Assembly (NCBI GenBank): GCA_039178805.1
Contig: JBCDFC010000073.1
Location: 1-20,075, forward strand
DNA from: Thermohalobaculum sp039178805
Lineage (GTDB): Bacteria > Pseudomonadota > Alphaproteobacteria > Rhodobacterales > Rhodobacteraceae
Direction: 5' to 3'
DNA length: 20,075 bases
In this document: one piece after another, positions 6,952 to 18,255 of the stretch
Position numbering within the stretch: the stretch's first letter is position 1
How the letters are laid out: each line of letters begins with the position of its first letter
Notes under the pieces: model-generated
The model's database searches: none
What the model saw: only the letters and a program-made list of their open reading frames with translations
What the model was told of the DNA's origin: nothing
Translations under genes and position numbers: made by a program

Positions 6952-7070
6952 GCTTTTGTTGAAAAGCGTAACGGCCTAGGCGCCAGTGCGGCGGCAGGTG
7001 GATGGTTGGCCCCGCAGCCGGCGTAGGCGGAGGCTGAGCCAACAACCAAGACGAAGGCAGGGCAGTGCCC
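6952..7070 (+). promoter_or_regulatory. Structured leader between gltD and gltB
   Basis: Three inverted repeats occupy this spacer. First, GCTTTT (6952-6957) and AAAAGC (6962-6967) form a 6-bp stem with a GTTG loop. Second, a nested structure has outer arms GTTGGC (7005-7010) and GCCAAC (7038-7043) enclosing CAGCC (7015-7019) and GGCTG (7032-7036): 11 bp with a 4-nt bulge on one side and 1 nt on the other. Third, GGGCA-G-TGCCC lies at 7060-7070, just before the gltB ribosome binding site (GGAGG 7078-7082). A mini-ORF of 11 codons (7002-7037) overlaps the second structure. Together they could form an attenuator, an operator or an mRNA processing site uncoupling gltB from gltD; the function is inference. 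Confidence 0.4.
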
Positions 7071-7089
7071 GACCCACGGAGGACTGAAC

Positions 7090-11628
<4,539 letters not shown>

Positions 11629-11651
11629 GCTTCGTTTTTCGGGCGCTTGCG

Positions 11652-11680
11652 GGGCGACGCAGCGATTTATCGCGTCGCCC
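11652..11680 (+). terminator. Stem-loop downstream of gltB
   Basis: GGGCGACGC (11652-11660) and GCGTCGCCC (11672-11680) form a perfect 9-bp stem with an 11-nt loop, starting 24 bases after the gltB stop. An alternative inner pairing GCGAT/ATCGC (11662-11666, 11669-11673) competes with part of it. No T tract follows, so it may need Rho or act as a 3'-end stabiliser. The spacer to mtgA (11681-11770) shows no other structure. Confidence 0.55.
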
Positions 11681-11770
11681 TGAAACCGCCGGAATGCTGT
11701 TGTTTCTGATGGATGCGTTGCGTTCTTGACTGGCGGGTTGTTGGCTTTGCTTGTTTAGGAAATTGCAGGA

Positions 11771-12796
11771 ATGGCTGACGTGAGCGGACCTTCTCCCCGA
11801 GGCAGCGCTGACGGCCAGAGTGACAGCTTCAGCGCGCTCGTCGAGCGCGTCGCCAAACGTGCGGTTGCGCGCGAAGGGCGAGAGCGTGGTCAACAAGGCC
11901 AGACGGTCGACGAGCGTGCGACAGCGCTCGGCCTTTCGACGGCTGCCCGGCCGGCGCGGAGCGGGGCGGCAACGAAGGGTCGTAAAGGTGCGACCGCTCG
12001 AAAACCCGCGGCCAAGCGCGGGAAGACTTCAGGCTCGGGTAGAGGGGGTGGCAGCGCCTCGACCGTACAGCGACCGCGAAGCCTCCTGGGTCGCATCGCA
12101 TTCTCGCTTGCAACAGGCATCCGGCGGGCCGTGCGCCTCGTTCTCTATTCCGTCCTGCTGATCTGCCTTCTGGTGGTCGCTGGCGTCGCAGCAACACGGT
12201 TCGTAAGCCCGCCTGGCGGGTTCTACATGGCGTCGGAGTACTTCCGGCTAGGTGGTCTCGAACGGGAATGGGTACCGATCGACACCCTGCCGCCTACGAT
12301 CGGGCGTACCGCTGTAGCGGCGGAAGATGCGCGTTTCTGCATGCATCATGGCATTGATGTTGAGGAATTGCGCCGGGCGGCCGCCGATTATCTGAACGGC
12401 GACCGTGTGCGTGGAGCGTCGACGATCACGCAGCAAACCGCCAAGAACCTGTTCTTGTGGCACGGTCGAAGCTTGTTTCGCAAAGGGCTAGAACTCCCTT
12501 TTGTCGGTCTGATGGAGCTCCTCTGGGGCAAGGAGCGCATCCTTGAGGTCTACCTTAACATCGCCGAGTTCGATGAAGGCGTGTTCGGTATCGAGGCGGC
12601 GGCGCAGCACTATTACGGCGTCACGGCCGCGGGGCTATCCCGTAACGAGGCAGCGCGCCTGATGACCTTGCTTCCAAGCCCGAAGGCGCGCGATCCGCGG
12701 CGCCTATCCGGGGCGCAATCCCGCCGGGCGTCACAAATCGCTGCGGGCGCGCGCACGATCGCGGCCCGTGGGGATGATCAGTGCTTCGTCAGATAG
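11771..12796 (+). CDS. mtgA: Monofunctional biosynthetic peptidoglycan transglycosylase with long N-terminal tail
   Basis: This GT51 family membrane enzyme polymerises lipid II into glycan strands. The 341-residue protein has one transmembrane segment (about 121-145) and a periplasmic GT51 domain after it. Motifs in order: AVAAEDARFCMHHGID with catalytic Glu185, GASTITQQTAKNLFLW (215-230), RKGLEL with Glu241, and ERILEVYLNIAEFDEGVFG (255-273). There is no transpeptidase domain. The N-terminal cytoplasmic part is about 120 residues, rich in Arg, Lys, Gly and Ser, with no recognisable fold; typical MtgA proteins have only a short tail there. ATG 11771 is preceded by AGGA (11757-11760), and no other Met before the membrane segment gives a shorter start. 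It is followed by a shared terminator hairpin. Confidence 0.93.
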   Translation: MADVSGPSPRGSADGQSDSFSALVERVAKRAVAREGRERGQQGQTVDERATALGLSTAARPARSGAATKGRKGATARKPAAKRGKTSGSGRGGGSASTVQRPRSLLGRIAFSLATGIRRAVRLVLYSVLLICLLVVAGVAATRFVSPPGGFYMASEYFRLGGLEREWVPIDTLPPTIGRTAVAAEDARFCMHHGIDVEELRRAAADYLNGDRVRGASTITQQTAKNLFLWHGRSLFRKGLELPFVGLMELLWGKERILEVYLNIAEFDEGVFGIEAAAQHYYGVTAAGLSRNEAARLMTLLPSPKARDPRRLSGAQSRRASQIAAGARTIAARGDDQCFVR

Positions 12797-12805
12797 CCAC
12801 CTTTT

Positions 12806-12845
12806 AAGCTAGGTGTCGGCGGGGGGGTGCCGACACCACGAGCTT
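12806..12845. terminator. Bidirectional hairpin terminator between mtgA and the small membrane-protein gene
   Basis: GGTGTCGGC (12812-12820) and GCCGACACC (12829-12837) form a perfect 9-bp stem around an 8-nt G-rich loop, extended by AAGCT (12806-12810) with AGCTT (12841-12845) across a small asymmetric bulge. It starts 10 bases after the mtgA stop and overlaps the TAA of the minus-strand small gene (12846-12844), so it can serve both convergent transcripts. There is no long T tract on either side. Confidence 0.65.
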
Positions 12846-12930
12846 AGAGATGTGCTTGCATCTGAAGCAGGAAATAGCCGGCGACAATCACCGCAGTGAA
12901 GATGGCCGCTGGCAGCATGAGTTCATCCAT
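12844..12930 (-). CDS. Small single-pass membrane protein, 28 residues, unrecognised
   Basis: On the minus strand, ATG at 12930-12928 opens a 28-codon frame ending in TAA at 12846-12844. The product has an acidic start (MDEL), a hydrophobic core from about residue 6 to 22 (LPAAIFTAVIVAGYFLL) and a short polar end (QMQAHL), the profile of a bacterial single-pass microprotein. The evidence for a real gene is contextual: AAGGA (12942-12938) lies seven bases before the ATG, a near-consensus sigma-70 promoter lies just upstream, and a hairpin terminator overlaps the stop. Family size and topology resemble CydX or KdpF-type subunits of membrane complexes, but the sequence is not one I recognise, and no such complex is encoded nearby. 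The function is unknown; a partner could be the convergent MtgA or any membrane complex. Confidence 0.7.
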   Translation of the reverse strand: MDELMLPAAIFTAVIVAGYFLLQMQAHL

Positions 12931-12959
12931 AGCTACATCCTTGGTGGGGATTCATTCTA

Positions 12960-12988
12960 ATTATACCATGACGGAACGGAAATGCGAA
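12960..12988 (-). promoter_or_regulatory. Sigma-70 type promoter of the small membrane-protein gene
   Basis: On the minus strand, TTCGCA (12988-12983, four of six consensus bases) is followed after 17 bases by a perfect TATAAT (12965-12960). This predicts a transcript start near 12953 and a 5' UTR of about 23 bases that contains the AAGGA ribosome binding site. A perfect -10 hexamer is rare in this GC-rich window, which makes the assignment more convincing. Confidence 0.65.
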
Positions 12989-13077
12989 AGCACGGTGCGG
13001 AAGCGTGCGGACTGGCCCTTGCCTCACGCACGCCGTGCGGGCAGTGAGGTCGCAGTCTCAATCGACCATCCCAGGCC

Positions 13078-13752
13078 ATGATGCACCGCCTCTACCACCT
13101 GCCCCTCTCGCCGTTCTGCCGGAAGATCCGCATCGTTCTGGCGGAGAAGAAACTGCAGGCGGAGTTGGTCGAGGAGCGGCCCTGGGAGCGGCGGCTGGAC
13201 TTCCTGCGCCTGAACCCTGCTGGCAAGGTGCCGGTGCTCGTGACGAACCAGAACCGCGTGCTAGCCGAGAGCCAGGCGATCTTCGACTATATCGAAAGCA
13301 CCATGACCGAGCCCGAGTTGATGCCGTCGGACGCGGTCGCCCGGGCGGAAGTGCTGCGCCTCGTCGGGTGGTTCGACGACAAGTTCAATCGCGAGGTGAC
13401 GGAGAACTTGTTGTTCGAGCGGGTGACCAAGCGCTTGGCGAAGCTGGGTTATCCCGATGGCGCGTGCCTGAAGGCCGGCAGCCGCAATATCCGGGTGCAT
13501 CTCGACTACATGACGTTCCTACTGGACACCCACAACTGGTTGGCTGGAAGCCGGATGACGATCGCGGATGTGACAGCGGCGGCGCATCTCTCCTGCCTCG
13601 ACTACACGGGCGATGTGCCCTGGGACGATTATCCGGCGGTGAAGAACTGGTACTCGGTCCTGAAGTCGCGGCCGTCTTTCCGTAGCCTCCTGGCCGACCA
13701 TCTGCCCGGCTTCCAGAAGCCGCCCGAGCACTACGCCGACCTCGATTTCTGA
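13078..13752 (+). CDS. Glutathione S-transferase family protein
   Basis: The 224-residue product has the two-domain GST layout: an N-terminal thioredoxin-like fold (about 3-78) with SPFCRKIRIVLAEK (11-24), the cis-proline in GKVPVLV (Pro52) and the glutathione-contacting ES pair at 64-65, followed by an all-helical C-terminal domain with the conserved GSRMTIADVTAAAHLSCLDY region. The residue at the activating position appears to be Ser11 or Cys14; the substrate cannot be told from sequence, and a non-detoxifying role is possible. The start is ATG 13078 or the adjacent ATG 13081; the ribosome binding site is poor (CAGG). It precedes queG and the SDR gene, a grouping I associate with Rhodobacterales, though a 184-base gap makes co-transcription uncertain. 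Confidence 0.9.
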   Translation: MMHRLYHLPLSPFCRKIRIVLAEKKLQAELVEERPWERRLDFLRLNPAGKVPVLVTNQNRVLAESQAIFDYIESTMTEPELMPSDAVARAEVLRLVGWFDDKFNREVTENLLFERVTKRLAKLGYPDGACLKAGSRNIRVHLDYMTFLLDTHNWLAGSRMTIADVTAAAHLSCLDYTGDVPWDDYPAVKNWYSVLKSRPSFRSLLADHLPGFQKPPEHYADLDF

Positions 13753-13776
13753 TCCCGCCCCGGTTCGGTGCACGCC

Positions 13777-13800
13777 GCCCCGTACGCCGTGTGTCGGGGC
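13777..13800 (+). terminator. Hairpin downstream of the GST gene
   Basis: GCCCCG (13777-13782) pairs with CGGGGC (13795-13800) around a 12-nt loop, 24 bases after the stop of the GST-family gene. There is no T tract, so it is only a possible terminator. Confidence 0.35.
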
Positions 13801-13802
13801 AT

Positions 13803-13868
13803 TCGGTATCCCCTCTCGCCGATGGAGAAGGCTGGCGACAGCAGTCGGGATCGAAGCCATCGGTATCC
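13803..13868 (+). repeat. Direct repeat pair upstream of queG
   Basis: TCGGTATCC occurs at 13803-13811 and again at 13860-13868, 57 bases apart in the short GST-queG spacer. Two exact copies of a 9-mer could be a transcription factor site pair, or chance. No clear promoter hexamers were found between them. Confidence 0.25.
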
Positions 13869-13936
13869 GGTTTCCCAGAGGCGCGTCCCGGGCGTGACCG
13901 TTGATGCGGCGGGGGCGACAGGCTAGGCCCGGTTGC

Positions 13937-15106
13937 ATGAGCAATGCTGCTACGATCCAGGCCCTGCGCGCGCGATTGCTGGCCGAGGCTGAGGCCGTAG
14001 GCTTTGCCGATGCGGCAGTCGCCGATCCCGGCTCGGTGGTCGAGGCCGGGCGGCGCCTTCGCCGCTGGGTCGGCGAGGGGCGGCATGGCGAGATGGCTTG
14101 GATGGCAGATCGGTTGGACTGGCGCGCCGATCCCCGCACGCTCTGGCCCGCGGTCGAGAGCGTGATCATGCTGACCGATGCCTATACACCGTCCGTCGAT
14201 CCGCTCGCCGTGCTGGAGGCGCCCGAGCGTGGCGCGATCAGCGTCTATGCCCAAGGCCGCGACTACCACGACGTCGTCAAGAAGCGGCTGAAGCGACTGG
14301 GCCGATGGCTGATCGCCGAGGCGGCGCGCGACGGTGTCGACGCGGAGATCAAGGTCTTCGTCGACACAGCACCCGTGATGGAGAAACCGCTCGCTCAAGC
14401 AGCGGGGCTCGGCTGGCTGGGCAAGCACACCAACCTCGACTCGCAGCGCGGCGGGTCCTGGTTTTTCCTGGGCGCGATCTTCACGACCATCCCCTTCGCG
14501 GTCGATGAGCCCGCGAGCGACCGTTGCGGCAGCTGCCGGGCCTGCCTCGATATCTGCCCGACCAACGCTTTTCCTGCGCCCTACACGCTCGATGCGGAGC
14601 GGTGCATCAGCTATCTGACGATCGAGTTGAAGGGGGTGATCCCGCGGGAGCTGCGGCCGCTGATGGGCAACCGGATCTATGGCTGCGACGACTGTCTGGC
14701 GGTCTGTCCGTGGAACAAGTTCGCGGTGGCCGGGCGCGATGCATATGCGGCGGCAGAGGGTCGGGCGGCACCGGCCTTGATCGCCCTCGCGGGGCTCGAC
14801 GATGCGGCGTTCCGCGCGCTCTTCGCCGGTGGGCCGATCAAGCGGATCGGGCGTGACCGGTTCGTAAGAAACGTCGCCGTGGCGTTGGGCAACGGGCCGC
14901 CAGCACCGGCGGCGCAGGAGGCTGCAAGGCGGCTCGCCAAGGATGAGAGCGCACTCGTCCGGGCCCATGCGGTCTGGGCCGTGGGGCGCCTCGAAGGTCC
15001 TCAAGGGCTAGGCACGCTCGGATGCGACGACCCAACGCCCGAAGTGCGGGAAGAGTGGGTCGCCTGGCAGGAGATGGCTGAAACCGAGTGGAGAGCACGG
15101 GCATGA
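13937..15106 (+). CDS. queG: Epoxyqueuosine (oQ) reductase QueG
   Basis: This cobalamin-dependent iron-sulfur enzyme carries out the last step of queuosine synthesis, reducing epoxyqueuosine to queuosine at the wobble position of tRNAs with GUN anticodons. The 389-residue protein carries the catalytic Asp143 in FVDTAPVMEKPLAQAAGLGW, and eight cysteines for two 4Fe-4S clusters: C197, C200, C203 and C207 (CGSCRACLDICPTNAF), C223, and C250, C253, C257 (GCDDCLAVCPWN). A HEAT-like helical C-terminus follows. The frame is open from 13901, but ATG 13937 is the first ATG in a normal position for the family; the ribosome binding site is weak. Its stop overlaps the next gene's start (ATGA at 15103-15106), so the two are translationally coupled. 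Confidence 0.95.
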   Translation: MSNAATIQALRARLLAEAEAVGFADAAVADPGSVVEAGRRLRRWVGEGRHGEMAWMADRLDWRADPRTLWPAVESVIMLTDAYTPSVDPLAVLEAPERGAISVYAQGRDYHDVVKKRLKRLGRWLIAEAARDGVDAEIKVFVDTAPVMEKPLAQAAGLGWLGKHTNLDSQRGGSWFFLGAIFTTIPFAVDEPASDRCGSCRACLDICPTNAFPAPYTLDAERCISYLTIELKGVIPRELRPLMGNRIYGCDDCLAVCPWNKFAVAGRDAYAAAEGRAAPALIALAGLDDAAFRALFAGGPIKRIGRDRFVRNVAVALGNGPPAPAAQEAARRLAKDESALVRAHAVWAVGRLEGPQGLGTLGCDDPTPEVREEWVAWQEMAETEWRARA

Positions 15107-16023
15107 ACGGCGATGAGACGAGCTGCCTGCTGACGCTTGGCCACGGGTACTCCGCCGCTGCCCTCGCCCGTCGACTGATCCCTCATGGTTGGCACGTGAT
15201 CGGAAGCACGCGGCGGGACGAGAAGGCGACAATGCTCGAAGCAGAGGGCGTCGAGCCGCTCCGTTGGCCCGGGGACGATGCAGCGGCGCACACAGCCATC
15301 ATACGGGCAAGCCATGTCCTGATCTCTGCCTCGCCTGAACCGACCGCCGATGGCGGCGGGGTTGATCCGGTGCTGGCAGGGCTCGGCGATGCCCTGCGCG
15401 CGCGAGGCGGCGGACAGGGTGCCGGGATCCGTTGGATCGGCTACCTCTCCACGACCGGCGTCTATGGCGATCGGGCGGGTGCTTGGGTCGATGAGACCTC
15501 GACGCTCGAGACCGCCTCGCCGCGCGGGCTGGCACGGGTCGCGGCGGAGCGCGATTGGATCGCGTTTGGCGCGGAGACGGGCATCGCCGTACAGATCTTC
15601 CGCCTTGCCGGGATCTACGGGCCGGGCCGCGGCCCCTTCGCCAAGATCAAGGCGGGGACGGCACGGCGGATCATCAAGCCCGGTCAGGTTTTCAGTCGCA
15701 TTCATGTGGAGGACATTGCCGCGGTCCTGGAAGCCTCGATCGCAGAGCCAAATCCGGGCGCGATCTACAATGTCTGCGACGACGAGCCGGCGCCGCCGGA
15801 GGATGTTCTGGGACATGCGGCAAGCCTTCTGGGCCTCCCCCCGCCACCCGAAGTCGCCTTCGATGACGCTGAGATGACGCCGATGGCGCGTTCCTTCTAC
15901 ATGGAGTCGCGGCGCGTCTCGAACCGCCGCCTGCGCGATGAACTGGGCGTAACCTTGAGCTTTCCAACCTATCGCGAGGGCCTGGCAGCCGATCTCGCGA
16001 CGGAGCGTAAAGCTGAGGCCTAG
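15103..16023 (+). CDS. SDR-family NAD(P)-dependent epimerase/reductase-like protein
   Basis: The 306-residue product is an extended SDR, similar in layout to YeeZ-type proteins. It has a glycine-rich start (TLGHGYSAAALARRL, residues 11-25), a YLSTTGVYGD segment in the middle corresponding to the catalytic Ser/Thr-Tyr region, and FRLAGIYGPGR followed by HVEDIA, typical of the epimerase group. The substrate is unknown. ATG 15103 is preferred over an in-frame GTG at 15088 because GGAGAG (15090-15095) lies seven bases before it and the ATG overlaps the queG stop. The end at 16023 directly abuts an insertion-sequence remnant, so the extreme C-terminus could have been changed, although the length is normal. 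Confidence 0.87.
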   Translation: MNGDETSCLLTLGHGYSAAALARRLIPHGWHVIGSTRRDEKATMLEAEGVEPLRWPGDDAAAHTAIIRASHVLISASPEPTADGGGVDPVLAGLGDALRARGGGQGAGIRWIGYLSTTGVYGDRAGAWVDETSTLETASPRGLARVAAERDWIAFGAETGIAVQIFRLAGIYGPGRGPFAKIKAGTARRIIKPGQVFSRIHVEDIAAVLEASIAEPNPGAIYNVCDDEPAPPEDVLGHAASLLGLPPPPEVAFDDAEMTPMARSFYMESRRVSNRRLRDELGVTLSFPTYREGLAADLATERKAEA

Positions 16024-16118
16024 GCCGTTTGGACAAATGGGGTCTGTTCGAGGCGATCCTCGAGGCACTGGCAACGAGCGGGGCCAGCGACCCCAGTCTC
16101 CAGATGATCGACAGCACG
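16024..16118 (+). mobile_element. IS5-family transposase fragment
   Basis: From 16029 the plus strand encodes DKWGLFEAILEALA followed by PSLQMIDST, which matches the region around the first catalytic aspartate of IS5-family DDE transposases (a 'W-GLFE--LEALA ... MIDST' pattern). The frame stays open past 16118 but stops resembling a transposase, and there is no start and no upstream half: the fragment begins within six bases of the SDR gene stop. It is a dead remnant of about 95 bases, joined directly to the IS3-family remnant. Confidence 0.65.
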
Positions 16119-16198
16119 CGGCACATCAGCCGGACGGCGTGCTGCGCAGCATGGGCGGCGATGAAGTCGAGTTTTACCTTCATGTTTTCGCCGCCCAT
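16109..16198 (-). pseudogene. IS3-family OrfB, N-terminal fragment
   Basis: In the -1 frame relative to orfA, the minus strand encodes MKVKLDFIAAHAAQHAVRLM then CRVL, the start of IS3-family OrfB ('FI--H----VRLMCRVL' is the usual opening). Similarity ends at about 16109, where the plus strand becomes an IS5-family fragment. The frame remains open further, to 15692, but there it is only the antisense of the SDR gene. The rve catalytic domain is absent. Confidence 0.65.
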
Positions 16199-16479
16199 TG
16201 CGCGAAAAAAGCCGATGCTTTCCGCATCACCTCCAGCTCTTCCTTTAGCCGACGGTTTTCGCGCCGAAGATCGGACAGCTCCATCGCCTCGGCCTGCTGA
16301 CGGCGAACAGCCTCAACCGAGCCAGCGGCCTGGAGTTCAAGCCGCCAGGTCTTCAACTGCGTCGGCGTCACGCCCAGCTCCGTCGCGACGCCGCCCTGCG
16401 TAGCGCCCGGCGCCGACAATCGCGCAACCGCCTGTTCCTTGAATTCCGGCGTGAACCGCCGCCTTGGTTGCTTACTCAT
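16180..16479 (-). CDS. IS3-family transposase OrfA
   Basis: The 99-residue protein has the HTH_Tnp_1 architecture: a basic start (RRRFTPEFKEQAVARL, about 7-22), a helix-turn-helix (about 24-46, GVATELGVTPTQLKTW) and a C-terminal leucine-zipper-like coiled coil (about 65-90, ELSDLRRENRRLKEELEV). GGAGG lies eight bases before the ATG at 16479-16477. OrfA binds the terminal repeats and is normally fused by -1 frameshift to OrfB. A T-TTT-TTC stretch (16210-16204 on the minus strand), in the FFA codons near the C-terminus, is a suitable slippery heptamer leading into the orfB frame. The gene is intact, but its partner is truncated. Confidence 0.88.
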   Translation of the reverse strand: MSKQPRRRFTPEFKEQAVARLSAPGATQGGVATELGVTPTQLKTWRLELQAAGSVEAVRRQQAEAMELSDLRRENRRLKEELEVMRKASAFFAQWAAKT

Positions 16480-16754
16480 CCGTCATCCTCCGTCCTGGGG
16501 GTACTGTACCGCCCACTCCGGCATCAGGGGGCAAGCTCAGCTCGAAACGCGCGTCTATACTTCTGCTGGGTTGACGGACGGGTCTTCAGGCTAGTTCGAG
16601 AGCATGATTGGCGCCTGGAAGCGGGACGCTTGGGCGTTGGGGACTGCCGTTATCGCTGTTGGTTGGAAGCGTCGCTGCGCAGAGTTCGGCGATTGAGGCC
16701 GGGACGGCGGCATTCGTGCAAGAGATCGTGGCGCGTGGCTGAGGGGCTCGGGAC

Positions 16755-18245
16755 ATGAACGAGATCGATTGGTACCGGCTCCGCGAGGAGTGGTTCGGCA
16801 ATGCGCGGACCGATCTCATCGCTGGGCTCGTGGTCGCGCTCGCGCTGATACCGGAGGCCATCGCTTTCTCGATCATCGCGGGCGTTGACCCTAAGGTCGG
16901 CCTCTACGCATCGTTCTCAATCGCAGTCATCACGGCCATCGTCGGCGGGCGGCCCGGCATGATCTCGGCGGCCACCGCCGCGACCGCCGTGTTGATGGTC
17001 ACGCTCGTGAAGGAACACGGGCTGCAATACCTTCTTGCTGCGACGGTTCTGGCAGGCGTGCTCCAGATCGGCGCGGGCGTCTTTCGGCTCGAACGATTGA
17101 TGCGCTTCGTTTCGCGCTCGGTCATGACCGGCTTCGTCAACGCCCTCGCCATCCTGATCTTCCTCGCGCAGATCCCGGAACTCGTCGGCGTGCCCGCCCT
17201 CACCTATCCGATGGTCGCGGCGGGGCTCGCGATCCTTTACCTGCTGCCGCGACTCACGAAGGCCGTGCCTGCGCCGCTCGTCTGCATCCTCGTGCTGACC
17301 GCGATTGCCGTCTTCGCCGATCTCGATCTGCGCACGGTGGGCGATATGGGGGCGTTGCCGGACACCTTACCCATCTTCCTGCTGCCGGACATTCCGCTCA
17401 CCTTCGAGACACTGATGATCATCCTGCCCTATTCGGTGGGCGTGGCGGTGGTTGGATTACTCGAGTCCCTCATGACCGCGTCGATCGTCGATGAGCTGAC
17501 CGATACCCGCTCCGACCGCAATCGTGAGTGTTATGGCCAGGGCGCCGCAAATGTCGCCACGGGCTTTATCGGTGGGATGGCCGGCTGCGCCATGATCGGT
17601 CAGTCGATCATCAACGTCCAATCCGGCGGACGCGGACGCCTGTCCTGCTTCTGCGCCGGGGTGTTCCTGCTCATCATGGTGGTGTTCCTGGGGGACCTTG
17701 TCGGCATCATCCCGATGGCGGCCCTCGTGGCCATCATGATCATGGTGTCGATCGGAACGTTTAGCTGGCGGTCCCTCAGCAATCTGCGTGAGCATCCCAA
17801 CAGCTCGAACACGGTGATGATTGCCACGGTGGTTGGCGTCGTCGCGACGCACAACCTGGCCATCGGGGTGCTGATCGGGGTGTTGTTGTCGGGGATCTTC
17901 TTCGCCGGCAAGATCGCGCAGATCTTTCGCGTGCGCTCCGAACTCTCAGCCGACGGACGGGCGCGCACCTATCATGTGGAAGGACAGATCTTCTTCGCCT
18001 CGACCGAGGAGTTCTTGGCGGCCTTCGAGTTCCGCGAAGCGCTTGAGCGCGTGGTCATCGACCTTTCGAACGCGCATATCTGGGATGTGTCGAGCGTTGC
18101 AGCCCTGGACATGGTCGTGCTGAAGTTCCGGCGGGAGGGGGCCGATGTCGAGGTCATCGGGCTCAACGAAGCCAGCGAGACCCTGGTCGACCAACTCGCC
18201 GTCTATGACCGGCCGGACGCCGTGGCCGATCCGCTGAAGCACTGA
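16755..18245 (+). CDS. SulP family inorganic anion transporter with STAS domain
   Basis: This inner-membrane carrier belongs to the SulP/SLC26 family, whose bacterial members move sulfate, bicarbonate or dicarboxylates. The 496-residue protein has a hydrophobic part of about ten or more helices (20 to about 385), starting with the signature LIAGLVVALALIPEAIAFS (21-39), followed by GLYASF and GGRPGMISAATAA (64-76). A cytoplasmic STAS domain follows (about 400-490, VVIDLSNAHIWDVSSVAALD). The overall look is closer to BicA-like/uncharacterised SulP proteins than to plant sulfate permeases, but the substrate cannot be assigned. ATG 16755 is preceded by GAGGGG (16741-16746). The 215 bases upstream, past the IS end at 16539, hold only a TTGACG (16571-16576) without a good -10. 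It is followed directly by a universal stress protein gene. Confidence 0.94.
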   Translation: MNEIDWYRLREEWFGNARTDLIAGLVVALALIPEAIAFSIIAGVDPKVGLYASFSIAVITAIVGGRPGMISAATAATAVLMVTLVKEHGLQYLLAATVLAGVLQIGAGVFRLERLMRFVSRSVMTGFVNALAILIFLAQIPELVGVPALTYPMVAAGLAILYLLPRLTKAVPAPLVCILVLTAIAVFADLDLRTVGDMGALPDTLPIFLLPDIPLTFETLMIILPYSVGVAVVGLLESLMTASIVDELTDTRSDRNRECYGQGAANVATGFIGGMAGCAMIGQSIINVQSGGRGRLSCFCAGVFLLIMVVFLGDLVGIIPMAALVAIMIMVSIGTFSWRSLSNLREHPNSSNTVMIATVVGVVATHNLAIGVLIGVLLSGIFFAGKIAQIFRVRSELSADGRARTYHVEGQIFFASTEEFLAAFEFREALERVVIDLSNAHIWDVSSVAALDMVVLKFRREGADVEVIGLNEASETLVDQLAVYDRPDAVADPLKH

Positions 18246-18255
18246 GGAGATGGCG

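Larger units (their letters stand above)
16104..16539 (-). mobile_element. Truncated IS3-family element
   Basis: The minus strand carries a complete orfA and the first 25 or so codons of orfB of an IS3-family element. The likely terminal inverted repeat of the intact end lies near 16539-16513, reading TGAGCTTGCCCCCTGATGCC on the minus strand, the TG...CCCC pattern usual for the family. The other end has been lost at about 16104-16118, where the sequence switches to the IS5-family fragment. Without the orfB catalytic domain it cannot transpose by itself. Confidence 0.75.

Noticed and set aside
13385..15004. A 539-codon open frame on the minus strand opposite the GST gene and queG
   Set aside because: It lies antisense to two firmly identified genes, its product is Arg/Pro/His-rich without domain motifs, and it spans an intergenic gap: a GC-rich shadow frame.
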